Below, piece after piece: positions 36,018 to 48,000 of a stretch of 64,000 nt of DNA. This DNA is from Effrenium voratum (taxonomy: Eukaryota > Sar > Dinophyceae > Suessiales > Symbiodiniaceae): assembly GCA_963377175.1 (NCBI GenBank), contig CAUJNA010003002.1:7501-71500 (forward strand), written 5' to 3'. Numbering within the stretch: position 1 is the first letter of the stretch; the number at the start of each line of letters is the position of its first letter. Both the position numbers and the translations under genes were made by a program. The notes beneath the pieces were generated by a model. It was not told the origin of the DNA and made no database searches. It was given only the letters and a program-made list of their open reading frames with translations.

Positions 36018-39000
36018 GGGTGATCTGCGCACGGCGCAGATTCTCAGCGGTTTTTCTTCGGTACACCCTTCGAACGCTAGGTTTGGCCTGCAGTACTGTG
36101 GATGGCTGCGGAACCCGCCTCGCACCACGAAATGAAACCATGGGAATGAAACCAGAAGGTTTCTTGGCATTTACGTTGGGGGAAGCCTATCATTCCCGAG
36201 TTTCTGAACGGTGGTGCAGATCTGTTGCAAAAATAGGTGGGTTTCCCTGAACAATGGGTGGGGTAACACCCGTCTAAACCAGTGCCATTTATTTCTAAGA
36301 TCGAAAGAGGATACCCAATGTCGTGTAAACTGATGGCAAGTTCGTGTACCCAATGTTCCCCTTTGATTGATGGCAAAGAATGTTGACCCCAGATTAATAG
36401 ACCCCTGCTTGTTCATATGGCGGTGTCCTCGGTTTTAGTGGGAGTTCATCACGTTTGGAGAGGAACGCCCCCATATTTATAAACAGGGGTTTATTAATCC
36501 GGGGTCAACATTAGATGACGGTAAATATGGGTGCCTTTGTTGGATCCACTTCAACGGCTGTTGGGAAAATCGATGGGTTTCCCTGGTGAACCAGTCAACC
36601 AAGGCCATCTACCATCTACCAAAACAACCAAAACAACCAAAACAACCAAAACAACCAAAACAACCAAAACAACCAACACAACCAACACAACCAACACAAC
36701 CAAAACCACACACCCTTGGTATGGTAGCAAAACACCTTGCTTTTTGGTTGTGTCTTCTCGTGCCCAAAAAGGGATGGTTCAGGGAGACGAAAAAGTAAAC
36801 CACTATTTTGGGGGGTTACCCTATTTCAGATACCCCCCACCTAGATGATCCAGCCCAACGCTTGGTAGTTCTGATATTCTCCGTCCGTTTGGCGTGAAAA
36901 CAAAAAGTGTTTTCAAAGGCCGTATCGCACCTGCCAAGGAGCCCCAGCTTTTTCAAGCCGGCGCAAAGGGCAAAGCCCCCCCGAAAAGAAAAACAAACCA
37001 ACCGTCCCTTCGGGCGCCAGTGGATAAGGTGTCACCACCCAAAGACAGAATTTGCGTGCTTAGATTGCGCCGCCGGAAGAAAAAGAAGAACAAATGTGCA
37101 AACGTGAGACAGCGTCCAACTGTCCTGAACGGGTGAATCAAAAATGAAATTCCCTTCCCTTCCAAAGAATCTCTCCCGTTTCTAGTTCCAAGGCCGACCT
37201 CGATTTGGCCAAATGCTCCCAGCCAATAGGAAAATGTCGCAGCGCGTCGTAGAGCGGCAGCTCTATTCTGGGCTGCTCCCAACCAGATCCCCCGCTGACA
37301 GCTGAGCTTTTTGGCTCAAGTGGAACTGCCACCTGTTTCACCCACTGAAAACCACAAAAAAAAGAGAAGAAAAAAAGGAAACAAAGAAAAACCTCTGGCG
37401 GCCACCGAGCCTGTGCCATTTGTAGAGGTTCCCTCCTGGTTCTTGCTGGTTTGTCTGATTCTAAAACTCATCTGGTTCTCTTTTGTCATCGGGTACCCAC
37501 AAGGTTTGGCCAAAAGACACCAAGAACCCCTCCGGTTTTCCGAAACCTGGTCGACCTTGGGGGGGGGGGAATCAAGTTCCCCAACTGTTTTGAGCCGAGT
37601 AAATTCCACCCTCCCCCCCCCCCCACCCCGTTTCCGGTTTTCGGGGGGGGGGGGGGCGGTCCGGGTTGCGCGCACCCAGGCCAAACCCAGCGGAATTGAA
37701 AAAGCCGGCCGCGAGCGACCGCGCCTCGTACAAGGTGCCCCGCTGCTGGGACCAAAGCCACTCCCCACTGGCGGTGAGCGCCATGACGTAGACGTCCTCC
37801 CCACCTGAGACTCGCAATCGCGAGTCAAGAGAGATCCAAATAAAACATCAACCGAAAGGGGATTGCCTAGGAAACCGTCGGGAATGGTTGGTTTCCTTTC
37901 TGGTTTCCCACAAACCATCCTAGTTCCCTTTCGGGAATACCTGAGATTCGATCAGATCGAGCTCGGCGGTTTGAAGCAAGCCGAATCCCCCAACCACCAA
38001 ACCACACCAGGCTATCGCCTGCGCTGGGAACAAGTGAAAAACTTTTGCTAGTCATTGTAAGGATCAGACCTCATGGTACCCCTGCTTTGTGGCGGTAGCG
38101 CCAAAAGGCGTCTGAGGCATGTTCCATGAATCAAATCACCAACCGAGAATTACCAACCGAAATCTATCTGGGTCAATTATACCTAAACCGAAAGTAAGAA
38201 AAAAGAAACTGAAAATACAGAAGACATGCCTATGAAACAAACCTTTATGGGGTTTCGTCTCCAAATCGCTTTTGTGAAGCCTCCATGGCTTGCAGAGATG
38301 CTAATCTTGCGAGGACTTGATGTACCCTTGGTAGTTGACAAAAATCACAGGCAGTGGGTGGTCTCAATCAACCAGTATCTGTCCGGGTTTCATCCATCCC
38401 AACTGCCGATCGACGTGATCTAGGGGTACTTCCAGGAAAGATCACAAAAAAAAGGTGGCCGCAGAACTTTCAATTTCAGCTTGACGACGATCACTGTGGC
38501 CTTGCCGTGTTCCTGGGTGTCACTTTGGAGGACCCCTTAAACAGCTGCGGAATCGGCTGCTTCAAAACATCGATGGGAATCAGACCGGATGCACAAGGTG
38601 AGTTGCACCAAGGTGCAACTCCCAAATGACGGCCTTGGGTCGAACACATTCCCAAGACGGGCTCGCAAAGTGGCAGAGGTAACACCTACGCTCACCTTGA
38701 TGGAAATGGATCACACCCGGTTTGTTAGAAATGGGATTGGCCCCCTAAGGGCTCCATCACCAATCTCACATGGGGCTGGCCGAGAGAAAGGAACTCACCT
38801 GCTGAGTGGACGGCCCAAAAAAAGTCCAAACTTTATATTTGCCACTAAAATGGTCTTCCCAAAAAAGTTTAAAGTTCATGAACTCAGGAAGTGAGGGAAA
38901 GTGACAGGTGCTCGCATCAAGAGGGCTGCGTTGGACCCTGTGTCTGACCCGACCAGATCAACTCCGGCCTCGGGGGAAGCCTGCAGGCATCCGGCCACAA

Positions 39001-42000
39001 GAAAGGACGGCCGAAAAGCAAACCGATTTTTCACGCCTGACGCATCTCTCCGTTTCAACACTCCCTCTGCTCCGTCCGGATTTCCTGAGAGCCCGGGAAA
39101 TGAAGCACGGGGAAAGAAGAAGAAGAAGAAAAAGGCGGGACCAAGATGCAGGAATAAAGACGAAACGCACGAAGAAAACACCTGCACCCGAAAGTGCGGT
39201 GTTGCGCTTTTTTCACCGCGAGCCTTTCGGCTCTTGCGGTTAGGCCAAAGCCACCTGCGTTTTGGAAGCCCGCCATGGAGCCGAGGGTGAAGCCTGCCAC
39301 CAGGATCCTTGGACGCGCACGTGGCCGGGGCTCAAAAAAGCTTCCGTAAAAGTCTAGGGCTACCTTCCATTTCCATTCTTTCATGGACGAGCACGCTGCA
39401 CAGGCGTGTGTTTTTACCTGGGGAATGCCTGGTCGGATTTTAAAGATTGAGGGCACCGGGAACTGGAGAAATTCTACTGGTGCCTTCCATTTCCATTCTT
39501 TCCAAACATCCTTTCTAAAAACCCACCCAAAACCCTGGGGAAACAGATCCGGCTTTTGAAAAGAACTATGGTCGAAAAGAATGGTTGGAATCAACCACTA
39601 GAACAAGATGCCAACCGATGTTTGGCAAGTAGACTATACACCCAAAAAAAACACTATGTGCGTCTCTTTGTTGGAAGCCGCCCTGGTGTGGTTTTAAAAA
39701 TTGGAAACCAAAAGGAAACCCGAATCCAGCTTCAGTTTGGAGGGTCCCCTAAAAAGAGGGGACAGCCCCATGGCCACATCTAAACCTCGAGCTCCAAATT
39801 GTCGGCCCTGAAATTCCCGGGACCTTCTGCGATTGGTTTGGTTGAAAAGCTCACCGCTTGTTTCCTTAAAAGGTCTCTACTGAAAACCTTCGAACCGCTC
39901 GGGGCCTTTTTTGGGGTCACACATGGACCAGCCACGTCAGTCTGAGATGCGGGTATCTTATCCCAAGCGCTGGTCCAATCCGAAGCTCAGCCGCAGCTGT
40001 AGCCGGCTCAAAAATCCTCAAACGCCTTCAACCACGTAAACAAGCTTGTATCTGATGGGAATCAAGGCACTCTGAAAACCATCGTTTGAGAAGGCAGCCT
40101 AGGTTCCCCTAGTTTTAGTCTTTTCTTGGTTCCACCCATGTTGCAACCACAAACCTCTGACGCCAACCCCGAACTTGCTTCGTAGGACCAGTTTCCCCTC
40201 TACTTTCTCACCACCTTGACCCCTACCAAAAGGGCCAGGGTGGGTTGCGGGGGGGGGGTCAGGGACCCAATTCCATTTGTCTAGTCTTCCCCACATGGAC
40301 TTGTCTTCTTTTGATGGGCCCCCCTTGTTTGCTTCGAAACGGAACCAACTTAAAGGAAAACCGAACTCCATTTTGGGGCTGTCCCCCTTAAAAAAGAAAA
40401 GAAAAAGAAGACACCCCCCCAAAAAAAAAGCTGGAGCCAATGGACATCTCCAGGGCGCGAAATCCTTCCAAAGAAATCAACAAATTATCATTTTTTTCGG
40501 GACCCAAGGCCCGGAAAGACCCACCGCCAGGTAAGACCCACCGCCAGGTCATCTCTGCCACCCACCCCCCTCACCTAACCCCACACCCACCCAGCCACCC
40601 CCCGACGCCCGCCTGGAGACCTCCGCAAACACCTACAGCCACACAATAGATCTTCCACCACACCTGGAACGGCCTTTGTAGACACACCTGGTGGTGGTTG
40701 TGAACAGGTCCAAAGATGTTCCACCTGGTGTGGCTAGGTCCTCCAGTAGAGAGGAGATAGAGTAAGGCTACCCACATTTTTTGTCTAGTCTATTTTAGCA
40801 GGTCAAAAAGGGCACCTAGCTGGGGGACCCACTGTGGATGGACAAAATCCTGCACCGAGTTGAAACCCTGGAAGGACGATTCCCCTGCAAATACCCACAA
40901 AAATGATTTCAACCATGGTTTCAAAGCGGTGCGGGCTCGGATTTCGTCCATCCACAATAAGAATGGCGTCCACCCCCTCACCACCTCCCCCCCCCCCCAC
41001 CTTTGCTACCCAAACCCCCCCCCCCCACCTCCCCCACCTCCCCCACCCACCCCACCTCCCCCAACCCCTCCCCCCCCCCTCCCCACCCCCCCACCCGCCC
41101 GGAGACCTCCGCTGGCGCGGCGCTGGTCGCTCGCCTCCACGAAGCGCAGGGCCGTGACGCCGTCGAAGCGCGCGGAGCCCAGCTGCCGCGTCCAGCGCCA
41201 CCGCCCCGCGCCGCTCAGCTGAGGCAATCGGCGAGGCGAGGCGCGGAAGGCGATCGGCGCGGAAGGCGAGAAGCGGCGGAGAGCCATACCGTGGGTGGCG
41301 AAATCCATGCCACGCACCACCCTTCAGAAACCCATCGGAATGATTCGATTCCCCAACGTAGATACCAACAAACGTTCTGGTTTCAACCATAGTTTCATTT
41401 CGTGGTGCAGGATTTCGTCCATCCACAGTAGGGCGGTGGGGGCGGGGGAGGGGGGGAGGGCTGAGTTGTGGAACCCGTCGGTTTTTTTATTCGGCAAATT
41501 TGTGTTGGTTGAGCGGATCTTCAAAAAAAAAGAGTGTTGGCGCCGTCCGGGAAACGCGGAAATTTGGGGGGTGGAAGGGGGGGCTGCATGTGGTTGGGTG
41601 CTTTTTGAAAGCGCCCTTGGGGCTGGCGCTGGTTTCAGCGAAAACCAGTGTGTTTGGGGTAGGCCAAAACGGCGTGGCTGAACAGCAAGCGGCCCGAAAC
41701 CGCCGGTCCTGAACCACCCCTGCTCCATCAAGCTAGGCGAACGGATGGACGAGATCCCACTTTGAAGCCAACCCAGGAACTCCACAAGCGTTCCGCGACG
41801 CTACTTGATCCTGCCTGCATGAGGAAAATGTCCGCGTCTCCCAGGTTCCGATTGCCTGAAGCGCGGAGCGGCAAAAAAAAATAAAACTCGCCTGCAGATG
41901 GGAGGCGCTGTGTACTCCAAGAAGCCGCGAAAGAAAAATGGTACTTTGAGGGCTGTTTGTTTGGCTGCATGTCTTTCTTGGGCGACAGCCCCTTTCGTGG

Positions 42001-45000
42001 GCACGATGATTCCTCGCCAAGAAAGTTCAGCAGGCCCCACAGAAGCAGGCGAAGAAAGTGTCCGGACACTGATCAGTTTCCCCAACACAACGCCAGGTTT
42101 CCCTCTGGAGATGTACATCAACACGGCTGCGTCTGAATTCACATGCACAATGCAATATGTACAGGGGAGTACTACCACGCCTCAGTGGTCATGAGTTTGA
42201 GGTGTTGTGGCTCACACGAGTGTTGTCTAGCCCCTGCGCAACAACAAAGCCAGATTGCTGTGTATGTGGAGTATCAAGCAAATCATGGGAGCAGTAGTGA
42301 AATTTTGAGAAGGATTCCAGCAAAAAATCGCCAGAGAAAACTCGAAGACATATATCGAGTATGGAAAGCATCTTTCAAGAGATACCATTTGTCAAGAGCT
42401 GGCATGCGTAAACACACTGCGCGCATTCGGAACCTCTTTCCGCGGAAAGAGCGGGATTTTGACGCGCGATAGCTCCATAAGACAAAAAAATGCACTTTAG
42501 CCGCAATAATTATCGTTCACGCGAATCCCTTCACAAGCTTCATCTTGCAGCTCCTCTTCTCCCCACCTCCAGTGAGAAAAGCACAAAGCAAGACCACACG
42601 AAACATTCAGAAGCCCCGCTCGAAGGGAGGCGTTTCTAGGTCCTCCAGTAGAGAGGAGGCAGAATAAGGGTACCCACTTCTTTTTCCGTAGACTATTTTG
42701 GTAGGGTTCAAAACCCTCCCAGCCAAAAAAGAAACGGATGAGAGCTTAGCTGGGGGACCTAGTCCAACAATGGCTTGGTGATTATTTTTTTCCGGGGCGG
42801 TTTCCCAGTTACCCTCTACAAGTTTCCTAGTTAGGGTACCCCGATTTTGGTGGTTTTAAAGGGACGCCAAAAGGAAAGCCCAGCTATTTTGGGCACTACT
42901 TAAAGGGGCAGGGCACTTAGTAAGTGGATAGTAACCATGGCTATAATCCACTGAACGGAGACTTACAAACCATGGCTTTGGCCGCAGGAATTTTCGTCCC
43001 TATGTTTCTATTTACCAGGGTTCCCTGAGGTATTTTTGGCCCCAAACCCATCTCTCGAGCGGAAAGATGTGTGCTTTTTGGGTTGGTGGGTTATAACCGT
43101 TATAACCATGGTCATTATTCCACTTACGAAGTACCCGATCGCCCCTTTCAAGTAGGTGTCCTCTCATAGGCGTCCTTTTCGGGGAAATAGATGGATTTCC
43201 CTGGTAGATTCGACTAAACCACCAGCTAAACCAGGGATCGCCCTCTATTTTTCGAGAGCAAAACCACCAAAGAGGACACCTATGCATTCCCTCCATTTGC
43301 TTAAGTCCCCTGGAAAAAAATGGAAAATATGTCCAGGAGTGTCCCTTGGGTTGGTGTCTTGGGTTGGTGTCCCTTGGGCCGCAGGCGCCGTCCAGGGAGC
43401 CCTTGGTGTGCCCGGCCACGAGGATCTCCCCGGAGGGCAGCGCCTGCAGCGCCGTGGCGCGGTCCTCGTGGCCGGTGCCCCGCTGCGCCGTCCACAGCCA
43501 CGCGCCCTGCGGCGTGGGTTGGGGGGGGTTGGGGTGGGGTGGGGTGGGGTGGGGTGGGGTGGGGTGGGGTGGGGTGGGGTGGGGTGGGGTGGGGTGGGGT
43601 GGGGTGGGGTGGGGTGGGGTGGGGTGGGGTGGGGTGGGGTGGGGTGGGGTGGGGTGGGGTGGGGTGGGGTGGGGTGGGGTGGGGTGGGGTGGGGTGGGGT
43701 GGGGTGGGGTGGGGTGGGGTGGGGTGGGGTGGGGTGGGGTGGGGTGGGGTGGGGTGGGGTGGGGTGGGGTGGGGTGGGGTGGGGTGGGGTGGGGTGGGGG
43801 GGTGGGGTGGGGTTGGGTTGGTTTGGGTTGGGTTGATGGTTGGGAGCTCGTGTGTGTGTGTGTGTGCGAAACCAGAAGGAAAAACGGCACCGTGATTATT
43901 GTTGAGTCCTGGTTCGGTGGGGCTGTTTTAGCCTGGGGAGATGAACATAGGAGGGGTGTGTTTGTGAGTCGCTCAAAACAAACGGAGCGAAGAGCGCGGC
44001 AAAGAAGAGAGAATGAGTGCAAGCAGATTGATATATGCATTTGTCTATTCTGCTTGAAACATGTGTATGCGTCTTGGTATATATGTATATTACACTTTTA
44101 TATCCAACCCCCACCCCCATCGCCCAATCAACAAATAAACTCTCACCCACCTTGGCACGTGCGGCAGTGCGTCATGCTAGGGCCATGTAAGGAAGTGAAG
44201 CATGAGCCGCTACTTCAGTGGTGGGTTGGCGCAGCCCTGGAACCCCGCACCAACAAAGGCTTGCCTAGGTCCTCCAGTAGAGAGGTTAGAATAAGGGTAT
44301 ACTGGGGGACCTAGTTGCATTAACAAAGCTTCATCATCAGTTCTTAAATTACGCTTCAGTAGGCAATGCCGAGCAAAGGACTATGTCGAATATATAATAT
44401 ATTCTAGATAACGACTTGTGTTTTGTCCTGGATAGTGGGAACCCAAATAAATACACTAATCCTATTTGTAAGGGATCGTTTTTTAAAAGTGATGCACCCC
44501 CACTAAAAGGGGACACCCCCCGATCAATCAACCATGGGTTGATTGATGAACCCCGGCTAAAAAGGGACCCCCCCCCCCGGTGAATTAACCAGGGGTGTAT
44601 TCATGTGGGGTTCCGATTGGCATGGTGACTGATGCTGACCGACATTGAAGGACACTGGCTGGTGCTGACTGACTGACTGCGTCCATTTGCTTGCGCCGCC
44701 TGAAAAAATACGAGTATGTCCAGTAGTGATATATTCCCTTCAAAACCCACCGGGAAAATACTGCAGAAAAAGCAACTGGAAGACTGACTGCCTGACCGAC
44801 TCACTGATTGCCCGACTGAACAGAGAGACTCGAGGGCACAGGTGTCCTTTTTGGAAAACAAATGGATTTCCCCGGTAGATAATTGAATCAGCAGCAGGGC
44901 TGTGGGAAATGACCACTTCTGTGATACAACAAAAAGGGCTTCCCAAAGACTAACCCCCCATATAAAGGGGGAGATTCCCTTGTATCACAGAAGTGGTTGG

Positions 45001-48000
45001 AAACACCCCTTGATCCCACAACCCTGATCAGCAGCGTCTCAAATGCCTCAGCAAGAGGCAAAGAAAGAAGAACGGGTCCTGCCAAACATGCTGCTTCCGG
45101 TTGCTGTTTGGTGGGGGAGGGGGACTTTTCGCTGCGTTTCGGAGCTCCGCCGACCTCGCAGGTTTGGCTTTTTCAACCAAACCAACCAAAGAGAACACCT
45201 ACTTAAAGGGGCAGGGTACGTTGTAAGTGGCTAGTAAGCATGGTTATAACCCACATATCATGGTTACAAGTCTCCGTTCAGTGGGTTTGTTCACCATGCT
45301 TACTTTCGCAACTCACCTGACGTACCGAAGCGATCGCCCCATTTCCCAGTCTCTCAAATAGTTGGTATTCCTTGGAGACTTCTGTTTGAACAACCATGTT
45401 CAGAGGGCACACCATTTCCCTCACCCATAGCTCACATGTCCACCGTTTCGAATTTTTCTTCCTTGGGGCGTCAACCGTCTGCTCGAGCGAGGCCAATCGG
45501 AGGTCGGAGGTCGGGGCCTGGGGGCTGAGCTTCATGACGTAGAGGTCGTCGGCCCCGGCGTGAAAGTTCCCGTCCAGGCCGCTGCCCGTGTAGCCCGCGA
45601 GGAGCCAATTCTCCGCCACGTCCAGCTGGAAGGAGTTGGCGAGGTCGTAGCTTCTGCCTCCTACGTGATTTGTTGGTTTTTTTCCCCCGGGCTTTGTGGG
45701 TTAGTGGAAATATGGGAAGATGATAGGAAGATTTTAGGAAAGGAACTTTATACTATATAAATATTGTGGGAGAATAAGTTATATGTATGATAAGTAAGGC
45801 TTATTTCAGATCTGTTGGACTTTGTGGTTTGGTGGAAACCCCCCACTAAACCAACTGAAACAACTAAAAAACTAAAGGGATGGCTGCTGAAAGGTTGGCT
45901 TTAGAGGAAACCACCCGAAACCAACTAAAACAACAAAGACCGAACAAAACGGCTGGGAACCACCAAGACCCTGGTCGCGTCTGAGCCATGACCTTCCCGT
46001 CCTGGTAGCCAGAAAGTATCCCTTTTTCCCGTGGCTCCCCCGTGTCTTTTAGAAGTTGGGTATATTAGACTTTGACTCAACACAAAATCCAAAGAGTCTT
46101 CGAAGTAGAGGAGTCTACTTTTCAGATATCCCTCTTGCTTGGCATCATCTTAGTTTTCTGCGAACTGCACTGGCCATGAAAGTTTGCACCCTCAGACTTA
46201 ATTTTAGCCTCTCCAAAACGGCTCGAGCTTCTGACCTGTTTGCTATGTCAAAGGTTCATGGCATGGCAAACACACCACTAGTGGGGATTTATCACTATTG
46301 GAGGGGTTTCTAAAGCCGGGGTCGACATTAGTCTTCCATGCGACTGTGGGCGGGCGTGCAACAAGCATCCTCTGGAATTCACTGCGGGAACTCCCGCTTC
46401 TGAAAACGCACACTGGTCCCTCACGTGCAGTTCAAGACAACCCAGAGACAATCAACATTCGCCAAAAAACTCTTGCTGGTTCTCAGCAGGGGAATGAGGG
46501 AATGACCCCTATAAACCCGCCATTTGCGCAGGGCTCTCTCCCACGCTTTCGCCCGTGAGGCTTCCCTAGACTGCTGATAAACCAAAGGTAAAAGTCCTGA
46601 CCTACACTCCCTCAGACTAACAGCCGGAAGCTCCCAGACCTCTATAAATGAAACTAAGCCTTCCAAAGGAGTCCGAGCTTCCATGTTAGTGGGAGGTTCC
46701 CAAGCACGTCACAACTTCATGCGAAGAGTTGCCAAAAGAACGGGCCCTTCTGGGCATCCTGGCGTCCCATTCATACTGTGGATGGACGAAATCCTGCACC
46801 ACCTCAGAAACCCTAGAACGATGAACCCCCTGTAAATGCCAACAAACAATGGTTTCCAATGGTTTCAAAGTGGTGCTGGATTTCGTCCATCAACAGTATT
46901 TCAGGGGCTCATCCAGACAGGGCCACGCAGGCTCGCATGACAGTGTTCTCGCGCAGGTCCATCACTGCTCCACATGTGTGACTGCCAAAAGAGTGGCTGG
47001 GGGACACTGTTTCAAAGCAGCATGAAAAACTGGATGGACGAGATCCGTTCGCACCACTTGGAAACCAGGGAAACCATCACGTTTGTGGGTATTTACAGGG
47101 GAATCCAATCATTCCAGGGTTTCTGAACGGTGCGAAATGGATGGATTTCGCGAAACCATCCACAGTATCCTCCATCTCAACTCTCAAAAAGGGGCCGGCA
47201 CAAGGCTCCCCGGAAACCACCTACGTCTGAATTTGAAGCATGCTTAGATGGTCGAATCGCTAAATGCCTAAGTAGTAACCCTGGTTGTCACCCACTTACA
47301 ATGGTTGTACGTCCCCTGGAACCAGGGTTGCCATTGAGCGACTCCTGCCAGACCATTTCAGTGGAGAAGCCCCCGTGGTAATCTCAGGCAATCTCAAGAC
47401 GCGTGCCGCAGGCGAAACTCCTTTGAACAAGCGCTGGACGGAAACTCACGCGGAAGCAAGATGTGGGATCGGCTCGAAAAGAATTATGGCCCTACTTCAG
47501 GAGACATACCCTCAGCAAGTGCACAGACTGGAAGTTTCCCTTTAGAAGAGGGCCGGTGCACTTGAGAGCGCCTGTTGCTCGGACGATTCAATGGAACTGA
47601 AGGTTGCGGCACCAGTCAAGCAGCAGACTGGCCAGATGACCGACCACGAACTCCCAGGTGACAAGGAACATACTCACGGACAGCCAATGTAGCGCTCGTC
47701 CCGGGATCACTTTCAAACCGGGCCGAGATGAAAAAGGGGGCTAGGGCGACCTTTGACTTCTGGGCTGTCCGTTTTCTGATCCCGAACGAAAAGTTTAACT
47801 TTTAGTGGGCTAAATGGAAACCCAACCACTAAACCAGCTCAAAACATCTAAAAACCTAAGTTGAACCGGACGATTCGCGGGTAACCCGAACCGCCAAGTT
47901 ACTAGGCTTACCCCATATGACGCCGTGGTCAAAAATAGGTGCCCAAAATGGACCCCTGGTAAATGGAAAACAAGGACCAAAACCTGCGGTCCAATTCCTG

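Noticed and set aside
37304..37322. TTTTTGGCTCAAG, resembling the 3' part of the dinoflagellate spliced leader
   Set aside because: Only about 12 bases match, the upstream leader sequence is absent and it is in the antisense orientation to gene B; a chance match is likely.
36953..37345. Minus frames with WVKQVAVPLEPKSS and ILSLGGDTLSTGARR as extra gene B exons
   Set aside because: The exons at 37725 and 35298 already join in phase and complete a propeller repeat, leaving no place for these.
38900..39010. Minus frame SFLVAGCLQASPEAGVD as a propeller exon
   Set aside because: It resembles an ILVAG strand, but the exons at 39255 and 37725 join directly in phase and give a complete repeat without it.
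43012..44314. Gly/Val/Trp-rich and Pro/His/Thr-rich frames of over 300 codons
   Set aside because: They come from the GGGGT array; only the short exon at 43389-43506 inside is coding.
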